From Cyclobacterium sp. (GTDB taxonomy: Bacteria > Bacteroidota > Bacteroidia > Cytophagales > Cyclobacteriaceae), in NCBI RefSeq assembly GCF_014762705.1, contig NZ_JABURL010000026.1, positions 1 through 37,209 of the forward strand: DNA of 37,209 bases. The letters are read 5' to 3'. Position 1 is the first letter of the stretch, and every line of letters begins with the position of its first letter. The notes beneath the pieces were generated by a model, which worked only from the letters and a program-made list of their open reading frames with translations, searched no databases and was not told the origin of the DNA. Of the stretch, positions 8,066 through 17,381 are shown in pieces. The translations under genes and the position numbers were made by a program.

Positions 8066-8081
8066 GAATGAACGTTCGATC
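8066..8081. promoter_or_regulatory. Candidate TetR operator overlapping the transcription start
   Basis: GAATGAACGTTCGATC contains the perfect 8-bp palindrome GAACGTTC (8070-8077). It also has matching outer GA/TC pairs, and the two mismatched pairs lie between. It sits at the predicted start of transcription, where bound repressor would block RNA polymerase. TetR regulators usually bind such short palindromes in their own promoters. The binding itself is inferred. Confidence 0.5.
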
Positions 8082-8087
8082 AAGAAA

Positions 8088-8660
8088 ATGAAAGAATCTA
8101 TGGGAATTTCAGAAAAGAAAAGGGCCATATACGAAAGCATGCTGGACCTTGTAGAAGCCTATGGATTTCATGGTGCCTCCATGAGCCTTCTTGCAAAAGA
8201 AGCAGGGGTAGCCGCAGGTACCATCTACCATTATTTCACCAGTAAAGATGAGTTATTAAAAGAACTCTATATCTATTGCAAAGGACAGGTAGAAAATTGG
8301 GTCCTGGCTGAATTGGATGAACAGCAGCCTTTCAAAGAAAGGTTTTATAAAAGATGGCTTAGCCTGTATGAGTTTTATACTGCCCACCCCAAGGTATTGG
8401 TGTTTTTTGAACAATACATCAATTCACCCTATAACCAGGAAAGGAGTCCTCACCATTTTAGAGGAGGTTTTTTTCAATTTCTTAAAGAAGGTGTCGATGA
8501 AGGTCATTTAAAAGAGGCCAAGCCGGAGCTATATGTGGCCCTTTATATGGGAAGTGTGATCCTGGCGGCGAAAATAAAAATTTTCGGATCCATCGCATTT
8601 GACATGGAAGACAGGAAACTCCTGGTCTCCAAACTTTGGACAACGCTTTCCGCCGGGTAA
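8088..8660 (+). CDS. TetR/AcrR-family repressor of the efflux operon
   Basis: The 190-residue protein has the TetR N-terminal helix-turn-helix (about residues 9-56: RAIYESMLDLVEAYGFHGAS, then LAKEAGVAAGTIYHYFTSKDELL) and a helical C-terminal ligand domain. It probably represses its own operon and is released when a toxic compound binds. The start at 8088 is chosen because the in-frame TTG at 8058 lies within the promoter. An ATG at 8100 is also possible. The adaptor gene begins 43 bp downstream and the whole TetR-adaptor-pump-channel order is collinear. The inducer cannot be read from sequence. Confidence 0.9.
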   Translation: MKESMGISEKKRAIYESMLDLVEAYGFHGASMSLLAKEAGVAAGTIYHYFTSKDELLKELYIYCKGQVENWVLAELDEQQPFKERFYKRWLSLYEFYTAHPKVLVFFEQYINSPYNQERSPHHFRGGFFQFLKEGVDEGHLKEAKPELYVALYMGSVILAAKIKIFGSIAFDMEDRKLLVSKLWTTLSAG

Positions 8661-8703
8661 TCAGATCCCTGCAATCATTTAAAATTTGTAAATATCCCCG
8701 TTT

Positions 8704-9822
8704 ATGAAAAACCATATTTTTGTTTACCTAATTGGTATTTTAGTTCTATATCAATCTTGTTCAGAAGGCAAAAGTGAAGATTCCAAGCCTAACCCGGTAC
8801 CTTCATTTCCGGTTTTTGAAGTACCCTTAAAAACAGTGACTGGATATGAAAGCTACCCTGTGAGCATAGAAGGAATGGTGAGCAGTGCGGTAAGGGCCAA
8901 AGTAGCAGGATACATCACAGAGGTGTTGGTGGATGAAGGGCAGGCAGTGAAAAAGAACCAAACACTTTTTAAACTGGAAACGCAGGCATTGAATGAAGAT
9001 GCAGATGCTGCAAAAGCCAATGCAGATGCTGCACAAGTGGAAGTGGATAAGCTCAAACCACTGGTAGAAAAGGGCATCATCGGTAATGTCCAACTTGAAA
9101 CTGCAAAAGCCCGATTGGCACAGGCCCAGGCAGCTTATAACAGCATCGCAGCCAATATTGACTATGCGACCATAAAAAGCCCCGTTGAAGGTTATGTGGG
9201 TGCCATACCTTTTCGTCAGGGCGCATTGGTCAGTCCCTCAGACCCTACTCCCTTAACGACCGTTTCCCAGGTGGAAAATATGTTTGCTTTCTTTTCTATG
9301 AATGAAAAGGATTACCTGAACATGCTCCAGGTGACAAAGGGAGAAACGTTAGACGAGAAGTTGGAACATATGCCGGAAGTGGAGCTCGAGTTGGTGAACG
9401 GAAAAATTTACGATCATAAAGGAAAAATTAAAACGGTTACCGGACAAGTAAACCCAACAACCGGAACAGTAAATTTCCGGGCTACATTTCCTAATCCCAA
9501 CCGCCTTTTGGCCCACGGGAACAGTGGCATGATCCGTATTCCAAAAGTTTATGAAAACCTTCCTGTGATTACCGAAATCTCAACTTATGAGCAACAGGGT
9601 AAAACCTATGTTTATCGCGTAGGAAATGATTCTATAGTACACAGGGAACTCATTAAAGTCCTGGCCAGAGTGGATCAGCTGCTGATAGTGGAAGATGGGG
9701 TAAAATCAGGGGATCGCATTGTATATGAAGGAGCCGGAAAACTACGTGAGCAGACCAGGATTAAACCTGAAATAGTGGGTTTTGACAGTTTGGCTCAAAA
9801 ATTAAAAATAGCATTTAAGTAA
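8704..9822 (+). CDS. RND efflux periplasmic adaptor (membrane fusion protein), lipoprotein
   Basis: Adaptors of this family bridge an inner-membrane RND pump and an outer-membrane channel in the periplasm. The 372-residue protein has a hydrophobic signal ending LYQSC, with Cys19 as probable lipidation site. This lipobox is loose but normal for Bacteroidota. The barrel-sandwich (lipoyl-like) halves appear at VRAKVAGYITEVLVDEGQ (about 61-78) and TIKSPVEGYVGAIPF (about 157-171). They flank a coiled-coil hairpin rich in alanine (about 95-145). Beta-barrel and membrane-proximal domains follow. It is the second gene of the efflux operon, with the pump starting 6 bp after its stop. Confidence 0.92.
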   Translation: MKNHIFVYLIGILVLYQSCSEGKSEDSKPNPVPSFPVFEVPLKTVTGYESYPVSIEGMVSSAVRAKVAGYITEVLVDEGQAVKKNQTLFKLETQALNEDADAAKANADAAQVEVDKLKPLVEKGIIGNVQLETAKARLAQAQAAYNSIAANIDYATIKSPVEGYVGAIPFRQGALVSPSDPTPLTTVSQVENMFAFFSMNEKDYLNMLQVTKGETLDEKLEHMPEVELELVNGKIYDHKGKIKTVTGQVNPTTGTVNFRATFPNPNRLLAHGNSGMIRIPKVYENLPVITEISTYEQQGKTYVYRVGNDSIVHRELIKVLARVDQLLIVEDGVKSGDRIVYEGAGKLREQTRIKPEIVGFDSLAQKLKIAFK

Positions 9823-9828
9823 ATCGTT

Positions 9829-12800
9829 ATGTTAAAGCAATTTATTGATAAACCGGTCCTTTCTACTGTAGTATCCATTTTGATTGTGATATTGGGTGTG
9901 CTGGGGCTTTTGGCTTTGCCGGTTAGTCAATATCCGGATATTGCCCCACCTACCGTAAGCATCAGGACAAACTTTCCGGGAGCCAATGCCGAGACCGTAT
10001 TGGAAAGCGTGATTATTCCCATAGAAGAGCAAGTCAATGGTGTGGAAGATATGGATTATATCACCTCCACTGCCAGCAATGACGGTACAGCCAATATTCA
10101 GGTATTTTTTAACCAGGGCGTGGATCCCGATATAGCAGCGGTAAATGTGCAGAACAGGGTGGCCAGAGCCAATCCATTATTGCCCAGGGAAGTAGTACAA
10201 GCCGGGGTCATCACCCAAAAACAGCAAACCAGTTCCCTGATGTTTTTCACCCTGGTTTCGGATAATCCCGAATATGACGCTACTTTCATCCAAAACTACT
10301 TAAATATCAATGTGATACCAGCTCTTAAAAGGATTGAAGGGGTAGGGGATGTGACTGTTTTTGGTGCCAAGAATTATGCCATGCGTATCTGGCTACAGCC
10401 TGAGAAACTGGCTGCTTATGATTTAATGCCTGCAGATGTCACTGCTGCTATTAATGAACAAAGCCTGGAAGCAGCCGCTGGATCCCTGGGACAAAACAAT
10501 GCGGAATCCTTTGAATATGTGATCAAATACGGTGGCCGGTATAAAAATGAAAGTCAGTACGAAGACATTGTCATTAAGGCCCTGGGAAATGGACAGTTTC
10601 TCCGTTTAAGTGATGTAGCAAAAATCGAAATGGATGCGGAAGCCTATTCTGTCATGTCCTTTACCAATGGAAATCCGGGGGTAAGTATGGCCGTGTACCA
10701 AACGCCCGGATCCAATGCCCAGGAAATCATCAATAACGTCAAGGCCTCCCTTAGTGAAATGGAACCACGTTTTCCATCAGGTCTTTCCCTGTTTATCAAT
10801 TTTGATACCAATGATTTTCTAAATGCCTCCATTGCAAAAGTAGTGATTACCCTGGTAGAGGCATTTTTGCTGGTTTTTCTGGTTGTATTTATTTTCCTTC
10901 AGGATTTCAGATCCACGCTTATTCCGGCCATTTCTGTGCCGGTTTCCATTATTGGTACCTTCTTTTTCCTCAATTTGTTTGGGTATTCCATCAACCTTCT
11001 GACACTATTCGCACTCGTTTTAGCCATAGGTATTGTGGTGGATGATGCGATTGTGGTAGTAGAGGCGGTACATGCCAAAATGGAGGAAGGCGCTAAAAGT
11101 GCCCGCAAAGCTACCCATAAAGCCATGGAAGAAATTACAGGTGCCATCATTTCCATTACCCTGGTCATGGGAGCGGTATTTATTCCGGTAACTTTTATAA
11201 CCGGGCCCACAGGTGTTTTCTACGAACAGTTTGGGGTAACACTGATTGTGGCCATTGGTATTTCTGCCATCAACGCACTGACTTTAAGTCCGGCCCTCTG
11301 TGCCATTTTCCTCAAACCTCATCACCAAAAGTCGGATAGGAAGATTGGTTTTCTCAAGAGGTTTTTCAATGGATTTAACCAGGCCTTTGAAGTCACCACC
11401 AACAAATATGTCCGCTCCCTGAAATTTCTTTTCAGGCATAAGTGGATTACAGGTCTGGTGATTTTAGGTGCAATAGGTGCCATTTTCTGGGCTGCCCAAA
11501 ATACGCCTACCGGATTTGTTCCTGATGAGGACCGGGGAATGATATTTGCCAATATAGAATTGCCTGAAGGTGCTTCCCTGGACAGGACCGTATCCACAAC
11601 CGATGAGCTCATGGAAGGACTGGATCAAATCCCAGGAGTAATGGGCGGGTCAATGGTCAATGGCTTCAGCCTGATCTCAGGAGCAGGAAGTAATTTTGGA
11701 TTAGGGATAATCAAGCTTGATCCCTGGGAGGAAAGGGAGGAAGATTCGTTGTCTTCAGGGGCCATTATTGCCAAAATGTTTGGTGTAGCAGCAAAAATTC
11801 CAGGAGCGGAAATCCTGTTTTTCTCACCACCAAGTATTCCCGGTTTTGGAGTTTCTTCAGGGTTTGAACTCAAATTTCTGGACCAGACCGGGGGAAGTTT
11901 TGAGGATTTGGACGAACAGGCCAATGCCTACATGGCCAGTTTGATGGAAAGGCCTGAAATCCAGTTTGCCCAAAGTGCTTTCAGCACAAGCTATCCCCAG
12001 TATGAACTGGAATTGAATATTCCTAAAATAAAGGAAGCGGGGATCAATGTAAGCCATGTTTTGGGTACCCTACAGGGGTATATCGGAAGCCAATATGCTG
12101 CGGATTTCTCCAGATTTGGCAAACAATACAGGGTATACATTCAGGCTTTGCCGGAGGACAGGGCTGAAAAAAAGGACCTTAACTCCCTGTTTGTGAGAAA
12201 TGCCAATGGGGAAATGGCTCCGATTACGGAATTTATTGAGTTGAACAGGTCCTATGGACCACAGGCAGTAACACGCTTTAACCTGTTCAATTCTGTTTCG
12301 ATCAACGGTTCGGCAGCCCCTGGTTATTCCTCCGGAGATGCCATCAAAGCTGTTCAGGAAGTCAATGCAACTGCCCTGCCCAATAATTTTATGGTGGATT
12401 ATTCCGGATTGACCCGGGAAGAAATAGATGCAAGTAACCAGACAGTCCTGATCATTTTGCTCAGTGTGCTTTTCGTATATTTTATTTTGGCAGCCCAATA
12501 TGAAAGTTATCTGATCCCATTGGCGGTCTTGTTTTCACTTCCTGTTGGAGTGATGGGTGCTTACCTTACCACCTATTTTGCCGGATTGGAAGCCAATATT
12601 TATTTCCAGATTGCCCTGGTAATGCTTTTGGGGCTATTGGCCAAAAACGCCATTCTGATTGTAGAATTTGCCATGCAGCGGAGAGCAGCTGGGTTGACAA
12701 TTTCAGAAGCGGCCTTTGAAGGCGCCAGGGTAAGGTTAAGGCCGATTTTGATGACCTCCTTTGCTTTTATTATAGGACTCTTGCCCCTGGTTTTTGCCGG

Positions 12801-12969
12801 AGGAATTGGAGCTGCCGGAAACCGTTCTATCGGAACAGGGGCTGTTGGGGGGCTGTTGGTAGGCACTCTGATCGGAGTTTTTGTTATTCCCTTGCTTTAT
12901 ATTTTGTTTCAATGGCTTCAGGAAAAAATCTCTTCCAAAAAAGAAATTGAAGATCCCGTAAATGCCTAA
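9829..12969 (+). CDS. HAE1-type RND multidrug efflux pump, inner-membrane subunit
   Basis: This is a proton-driven exporter of the AcrB/MexB type, expected to work as a trimer with the flanking adaptor and channel. The 1046-residue length is typical of HAE1 pumps. It has one N-terminal membrane helix, a large periplasmic loop, helices 2-7, a second large loop and helices 8-12. The proton-relay pair Asp405-Asp406 (in IGIVVDDAIVVVEAV) and Lys939 (in LGLLAKNAILIVEFA) are present, as is RLRPILMTSF in the last bundle, so transport chemistry looks intact. It sits between adaptor (6-bp gap) and channel (5-bp gap). Substrates are unknown. Confidence 0.96.
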   Translation: MLKQFIDKPVLSTVVSILIVILGVLGLLALPVSQYPDIAPPTVSIRTNFPGANAETVLESVIIPIEEQVNGVEDMDYITSTASNDGTANIQVFFNQGVDPDIAAVNVQNRVARANPLLPREVVQAGVITQKQQTSSLMFFTLVSDNPEYDATFIQNYLNINVIPALKRIEGVGDVTVFGAKNYAMRIWLQPEKLAAYDLMPADVTAAINEQSLEAAAGSLGQNNAESFEYVIKYGGRYKNESQYEDIVIKALGNGQFLRLSDVAKIEMDAEAYSVMSFTNGNPGVSMAVYQTPGSNAQEIINNVKASLSEMEPRFPSGLSLFINFDTNDFLNASIAKVVITLVEAFLLVFLVVFIFLQDFRSTLIPAISVPVSIIGTFFFLNLFGYSINLLTLFALVLAIGIVVDDAIVVVEAVHAKMEEGAKSARKATHKAMEEITGAIISITLVMGAVFIPVTFITGPTGVFYEQFGVTLIVAIGISAINALTLSPALCAIFLKPHHQKSDRKIGFLKRFFNGFNQAFEVTTNKYVRSLKFLFRHKWITGLVILGAIGAIFWAAQNTPTGFVPDEDRGMIFANIELPEGASLDRTVSTTDELMEGLDQIPGVMGGSMVNGFSLISGAGSNFGLGIIKLDPWEEREEDSLSSGAIIAKMFGVAAKIPGAEILFFSPPSIPGFGVSSGFELKFLDQTGGSFEDLDEQANAYMASLMERPEIQFAQSAFSTSYPQYELELNIPKIKEAGINVSHVLGTLQGYIGSQYAADFSRFGKQYRVYIQALPEDRAEKKDLNSLFVRNANGEMAPITEFIELNRSYGPQAVTRFNLFNSVSINGSAAPGYSSGDAIKAVQEVNATALPNNFMVDYSGLTREEIDASNQTVLIILLSVLFVYFILAAQYESYLIPLAVLFSLPVGVMGAYLTTYFAGLEANIYFQIALVMLLGLLAKNAILIVEFAMQRRAAGLTISEAAFEGARVRLRPILMTSFAFIIGLLPLVFAGGIGAAGNRSIGTGAVGGLLVGTLIGVFVIPLLYILFQWLQEKISSKKEIEDPVNA

Positions 12970-12974
12970 TATTC

Positions 12975-14369
12975 ATGTCATATAAAAATTTTCTTTACCT
13001 TCCTTTAGTATTCCTGGTGCTGCCATCTTGCTTTGTGGCAAAAGATTACCAACAACCGAAGGAGGTCGTCGACGAAGCCTATTTCAGAACGGACCTTTTG
13101 CCTGCTGATAGCTTAAGTATGGCTGAATATTCCTGGAGAGAAATCTTTACTGACCCAAAACTGGTTGCCCATATAGAAACCGGCCTGCAATACAACATCG
13201 ACGTGCGCATCGCCCTGCAACAGATTCTGGCTGCTCAGGCGTATTTCAGGCAGGGAAAGTTAGGTCAATTGCCTGCTGTCAATGGCAATGCGCAGCTAAA
13301 CCACCAGGAATTGTCTCGAAATTCACAGTTTGGGTCTTTTTTTGATGGCGGGATCACCCAATTTGAGGTTTCCGCCGGCTTATCCTGGGAAGCTGACATC
13401 TGGGGGAAAATCCGAAGCCAAAGAAGGGCTTTTGAAGCGGAATACCTGCAATCAGTGGCAGCTCATCAAGCAGTGAAGACGCAGTTGGTCAATGATATCG
13501 CTAGCCTGTATTTTCGGCTCCAGGCCCTGGATGAACAGCTCGAAGTCACTAATTCTACGATTATAAACCGTGAGCAGGCCCTGGAAACTACCAAGGCATT
13601 AAAGGTTTCAGGGGCTGTGACTGAAGTCGGTGTGAAACAGACCGAAGCACAACTGCATACAGCCAGGGCATTGAGGGTGGATATTAACAGGGACATTAAA
13701 CTTACTGAAAATACCCTATCGGTGCTTTTGGGCCTTGATCCCAAGGATATTGAAAGGAATAAATGGACAGATCAGGGTTTTCAAAAAAGCATATCCATTG
13801 GCTTTCCCGTTCAATTATTGCGCAACCGGCCTGATGTAATGGCCGCAGAATGGAATCTGGTAAATGCTTTTGAAATGAGCAATGTTGCCAAAAGCAATTT
13901 GTATCCCTCTCTCACCCTTTCGGCTACCGGCGGACTCCAAAGCCTGGAATTGGATCAGCTGTTTAGCCTGAACTCCGTTTTTGCCAATGTAATTGCCGGC
14001 CTGAGCCAGCCAATATTCAATGGCAGGGCGTTAAAAACCCAGTATGAAGTTGCCCTTTCTCAGCAGGAACAGGCTTACCTGAATTTCCGGCAATCCCTGT
14101 TAAATGCAGAAAAAGAAGTTTCAGATGCCTTGTATGTTTATCAGGCTTCCCGCGAAAAGATGGGCATTATCCAGCAGGAATTTGAAGCTTATTCCGTGGC
14201 CATCGAATATTCAGAGGAATTGCTTGACAATGGCATAGGAAATTACCTGGAGGTTATTACAGCCAGAGAGAATGCATTGAATTCAGAAATTGGATTAATC
14301 AATGCCAAAAATGCACAGATGGAGGCTTTGGCCAATCTTTACAGGGCTTTGGGAGGAGGCTGGCAGTAA
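12975..14369 (+). CDS. NodT-family outer-membrane efflux channel, lipoprotein
   Basis: This TolC-like trimeric channel completes the tripartite pump. The 464-residue protein has a signal peptide ending LPSC (Cys19 lipidation). Two repeated long-helix modules follow, about 60-250 and 275-460. Visible landmarks include SAGLSWEADIWGKIRSQRRA in the first repeat, FPVQLLRNRPDVMAAEWNL starting the second, and SQPIFNGRALKTQYEVA after it. It is the last operon gene, and a strong hairpin terminator lies 180 bp downstream. Confidence 0.94.
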   Translation: MSYKNFLYLPLVFLVLPSCFVAKDYQQPKEVVDEAYFRTDLLPADSLSMAEYSWREIFTDPKLVAHIETGLQYNIDVRIALQQILAAQAYFRQGKLGQLPAVNGNAQLNHQELSRNSQFGSFFDGGITQFEVSAGLSWEADIWGKIRSQRRAFEAEYLQSVAAHQAVKTQLVNDIASLYFRLQALDEQLEVTNSTIINREQALETTKALKVSGAVTEVGVKQTEAQLHTARALRVDINRDIKLTENTLSVLLGLDPKDIERNKWTDQGFQKSISIGFPVQLLRNRPDVMAAEWNLVNAFEMSNVAKSNLYPSLTLSATGGLQSLELDQLFSLNSVFANVIAGLSQPIFNGRALKTQYEVALSQQEQAYLNFRQSLLNAEKEVSDALYVYQASREKMGIIQQEFEAYSVAIEYSEELLDNGIGNYLEVITARENALNSEIGLINAKNAQMEALANLYRALGGGWQ

Positions 14370-14549
14370 TCGTTTAATAACCACTGAAATGAATGTTCGG
14401 AGCTGAGTTAATTGGCTGAGATCAAAAGTAACTGATGGTTGTTGATGGTACCGGCACTTTGGGTTCAGGGAGATTTGATTGTATTTATTGTAATTGCCCA
14501 AAATTGCAGCTCTTTGGTATTTTTTCTTTACCTATCAGTACGAAAGTGA

Positions 14550-14581
14550 AAAAATCCGGTTCAATAGGATCCCGGATTTTT
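14550..14581 (+). terminator. Rho-independent terminator after the efflux operon
   Basis: AAAAATCCGG (14550-14559) and CCGGATTTTT (14572-14581) form a perfect 10-bp stem around a 12-base loop. The stem's T-rich arm continues as TTTTTTT, ending at 14583. The A-run/T-run symmetry means it could also end transcripts from the opposite strand. The rest of 14370-14825 holds no gene that I can support. Confidence 0.75.
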
Positions 14582-14663
14582 TTATTCACCCTCCAATAGG
14601 ATAGATAGTATCAGAAAATAACATTTTATTTTAAAACTGAGTTTAAATTAAGATTGTTGATAA

Positions 14664-14800
14664 AAGCCAATGGAATCGCCACTGCGAACCTTTTGTCGTG
14701 GGTAAAGGAGCTGGGAAAGGGTGTGGCAGTCTCGTTTGGCCAGAGATTCCCAAGGCTTTCACCGCTCAAAACCCTCTTTAAGCCTACCTATGACGGTTTT
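14664..14800. repeat. Decayed dispersed palindromic repeat
   Basis: CCACTGCGAACC near 14679-14690 resembles the left end of the element at 410 (CGTCATTGCGAACC). GGGTGTGGCAGTC, followed by GAGATTCCC, resembles parts found near 34050 (CCCGTGGCAGTCTGAA) and, inverted, near 22668 (GACTGCCACACC). CTATGACGG near 14787 may be a worn right end. I see no coding sequence here. Confidence 0.35.
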
Positions 14801-14825
14801 TTCACGAAATTGAGTCGAACTCAGG

Positions 14826-17195
14826 TTAAAACCTTTTTTGTCCACTGAACTCCATTGCCTCCCCTTTGCCAAAACCATAGCTGATACCAAAAGTGATGAA
14901 ACGTCCCCTCAACCTGTAATCGTATTGCCTAAAATTATCCTGTACGGTTTGGTTTTCGAAAATACGGGAAGCAAAAGCATCCCTTACGCTAAGGTTCAGG
15001 ATTGTCTTTCCTTTCATGATTTTCTTTCGTAACCCGATATCCGCAAGGGCATAGCCGCTGATGGTTCGCTGAAAAGTCTGGTATTTGGATTGGTAATTCC
15101 CGATCAGTTCGAGGGTGAAATCTGCCGGCAGGTTAAATTTGGATGTCAGGCGGGCTGACCATTGGTCTGCGGTAAAATCAAAAGGACTGGCCTCGAAGGT
15201 ACCTTCCCGGTTGAAATAGTTGTAATTGAAGTCACCATTAAGTGACAACCAGTCATTGGGTGTGTATTTTCCATTCAATTCGATTCCGGTTGCTTTATTG
15301 GTGCCAATATTCATAGGCATGGTGATGGCAACATTGTCCTCAAAGGTAGTTACGTTTTCCACTGTCTGGGTGATGTAGCGGTGATACACGGAACTGCTTA
15401 AAGAAAACAACTCCAGGTCCAGAATTCCGGTAATTTCATAACTATCTGTCAGTTCCGGCAGCAGGTCGGGATTACCGGTTCGGATGCTGAAATTGTTCCT
15501 GATATTGTAAAATGGGTTCAGGTCAAACAAGCGTGGCCTGGAGATCCTTCTGGAATAGCCTCCTTGCAGCGAGAAATTATCAGCCAGCTTGTAGGAGCTG
15601 TGCAGGGTGGGGAACAGGTTTGTGAAATTTTGCTGGTTTTCCTGATCAGTTTGCTCCAGCAGCGTATTTAAATCGGTATTTTCTACCCTTAACCCAAGTT
15701 TTAGTCCATACTTTTCACCTTCATAGGCACCGGTGCTGTAGATTCCCAAAACTTTTTGGGTATAGAAAAAAGTATTGGTTCTTTCGGGAATATCCTGCCA
15801 TACCTCATTTTCTAAAGTTCGGATAGCAAAATCATTATTGACATCCGTGATCAGGTACTGCCCTCCCGTTTCAAAGGTGATCTCCTCTGTCAGTGGTTGG
15901 GTATAATCGGCCTTGAAGGTATATTCTGCCTGGCCAAAATCCGTATCCGTCTGCTGCCGGTCCTGCAGGGCTGTTTCCCCAAACGAGGGCAGGTTGTTAA
16001 AAGTTGACATTTGGTCCTTGGCAAAAGAACTTCCCAAAGCACTAATGAGCAGGTAGTGGTCGTCTTTGTCAGAAAAATCACTCTTGTATTGAAGTTCGTA
16101 TTGCCATTTTGGGTTGGTGGCTTCAGTAGCCTCCTGCCTTGTCCAGCCAGCTACCGGGCCTGAAGACCTGTTTTCCGAGGTGAAATTTCCGGTAGAATAT
16201 TCGGTTTCCAATTCGTAGGCAAAATTACCGGTAAGCGAAAGCACATTTCTTTCGTTGATATGGTAATCTGTACCCAATATCAAATTAAAAAAAGTTTCAT
16301 TCTTTTCTCCATCTCCTACATTTCGGATATAGGATTGATCGTTGAAATTGCTGTTGATGCTTTCAAATGTTTCCGGAAAGGTACGGTGACCCACACCCAA
16401 TTGGCTGAAAAGGTTGAATTTTTCGGTGCGCTTGTTCAGGCTAAAACCCAGGCTATGGTTATTGGGAACTCCTGTATTGAGCGTAAGAGAACCATTTACC
16501 CCTTTTTTCTCTTCTTTTTTGATGACGATATTGATGATTCCGGAAGTACCTTCCGCATCGTATTTTGCAGAGGGATTGGTAATCACTTCTACCCGGTCGA
16601 TCATATCGGCCGTGATGGTTCCCAGGGCATTTCCCCCATCACTTGCGAGTACAGATGGCTTGCCATTGATCAGGATTTGTACACCTCCAGTTCCCCGCAG
16701 TTGAATCTGCCCCTCGATATTCACCGTAACAGAAGGGACATTGTTCAATACTTCCAGGGCACTGGCTCCAGTACTGCTCAGGTCTTGTCCCACATTAAAA
16801 ACCCTTTTATCCAACTGAAATTCTGTGGTAGATCTTTCTCCGCGGATGATCACCTCATCCATTAATTCGCTGTCTTCTGCGAGGAGAATGGTACCCAGTT
16901 CCAGGCGGTTATTTACCAATTCGTAATCGCTTATTTTTTGTGTCAGGAAACCGATAAAGCTGATTTCAAGGGTGAAGGTAGGGTCCTGGCTTATCAATAG
17001 CAGGCTTCCGTCCGCTTCGGTAGTGGTTCCGGCCATCATTTGCCCCGTTTCAGCATCCAAAAGTTTAACGGTAGCAAATTCGATGGGAGCCTGGCTGTTG
17101 GCTTCCACCACCCTGCCACTGATTTCAATATTTTGTGCCTGTAGTATGCCCAGACCCAGTCCTATACATAAAATAAAGGATAGTACTTTTTTCAT
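14826..17195 (-). CDS. TonB-type outer-membrane beta-barrel receptor, second paralogue
   Basis: The 789-residue protein has a signal peptide (ending ILQAQ near residue 21), a CarboxypepD_reg-like domain (about 22-105), a plug (about 125-225, with LEVLNNVPSVTVNIEGQIQL and ILINGKP), then a barrel ending in phenylalanine as expected for outer-membrane insertion. It is clearly a paralogue of 4480-6942: both share the NxPSVxxxxEGxxxxRG...INGKP plug signature and end in aromatic residues. No SusD is nearby. It diverges from the LytS gene across 186 bp containing repeated CGGT-AAACG motifs, so the LytS/LytTR pair may control it. The ligand is unknown. Confidence 0.9.
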   Translation of the reverse strand: MKKVLSFILCIGLGLGILQAQNIEISGRVVEANSQAPIEFATVKLLDAETGQMMAGTTTEADGSLLLISQDPTFTLEISFIGFLTQKISDYELVNNRLELGTILLAEDSELMDEVIIRGERSTTEFQLDKRVFNVGQDLSSTGASALEVLNNVPSVTVNIEGQIQLRGTGGVQILINGKPSVLASDGGNALGTITADMIDRVEVITNPSAKYDAEGTSGIINIVIKKEEKKGVNGSLTLNTGVPNNHSLGFSLNKRTEKFNLFSQLGVGHRTFPETFESINSNFNDQSYIRNVGDGEKNETFFNLILGTDYHINERNVLSLTGNFAYELETEYSTGNFTSENRSSGPVAGWTRQEATEATNPKWQYELQYKSDFSDKDDHYLLISALGSSFAKDQMSTFNNLPSFGETALQDRQQTDTDFGQAEYTFKADYTQPLTEEITFETGGQYLITDVNNDFAIRTLENEVWQDIPERTNTFFYTQKVLGIYSTGAYEGEKYGLKLGLRVENTDLNTLLEQTDQENQQNFTNLFPTLHSSYKLADNFSLQGGYSRRISRPRLFDLNPFYNIRNNFSIRTGNPDLLPELTDSYEITGILDLELFSLSSSVYHRYITQTVENVTTFEDNVAITMPMNIGTNKATGIELNGKYTPNDWLSLNGDFNYNYFNREGTFEASPFDFTADQWSARLTSKFNLPADFTLELIGNYQSKYQTFQRTISGYALADIGLRKKIMKGKTILNLSVRDAFASRIFENQTVQDNFRQYDYRLRGRFITFGISYGFGKGEAMEFSGQKRF

Positions 17196-17257
17196 GACCT
17201 TATTATTGTTTCTTGATGATGTAAAGCTGCTCAGAAAATCGCCAATTTGAAAAAAGA

Positions 17258-17325
17258 ATCGGTAAACGACGGGTATAATCGGTCAAACGGCAATCCAATT
17301 CTTTATTGTCGTTTAACCGGTTAAA
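17258..17325. promoter_or_regulatory. Candidate LytTR-type binding sites in the receptor/LytS divergent region
   Basis: ATCGGTAAACGAC (17258-17270) and ATCGGTCAAACGGC (17278-17291) are direct repeats starting exactly 20 bp apart. GTCGTTTAACCGG (17308-17320) is an inverted copy that merges into the perfect 14-bp palindrome TTTAACCGGTTAAA (17312-17325). LytTR domains recognise paired direct repeats about two helical turns apart with a GTT core. The complementary strand here reads CGTTTACC/CGTTTGACC, a partial match. The binding partner is inferred from position. Confidence 0.45.
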
Positions 17326-17381
17326 TAGGTTGTTCACCCGATCTCAACTGGAATTTTACAATGTATGTGTAACTTTACCCC

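Noticed and set aside
17370-17377. TAACTTTA as a promoter box for the LytS gene.
   Set aside because: It differs from TAnnTTTG at the last base and lies too close to the ATG at 17382, and would give a nearly leaderless transcript.
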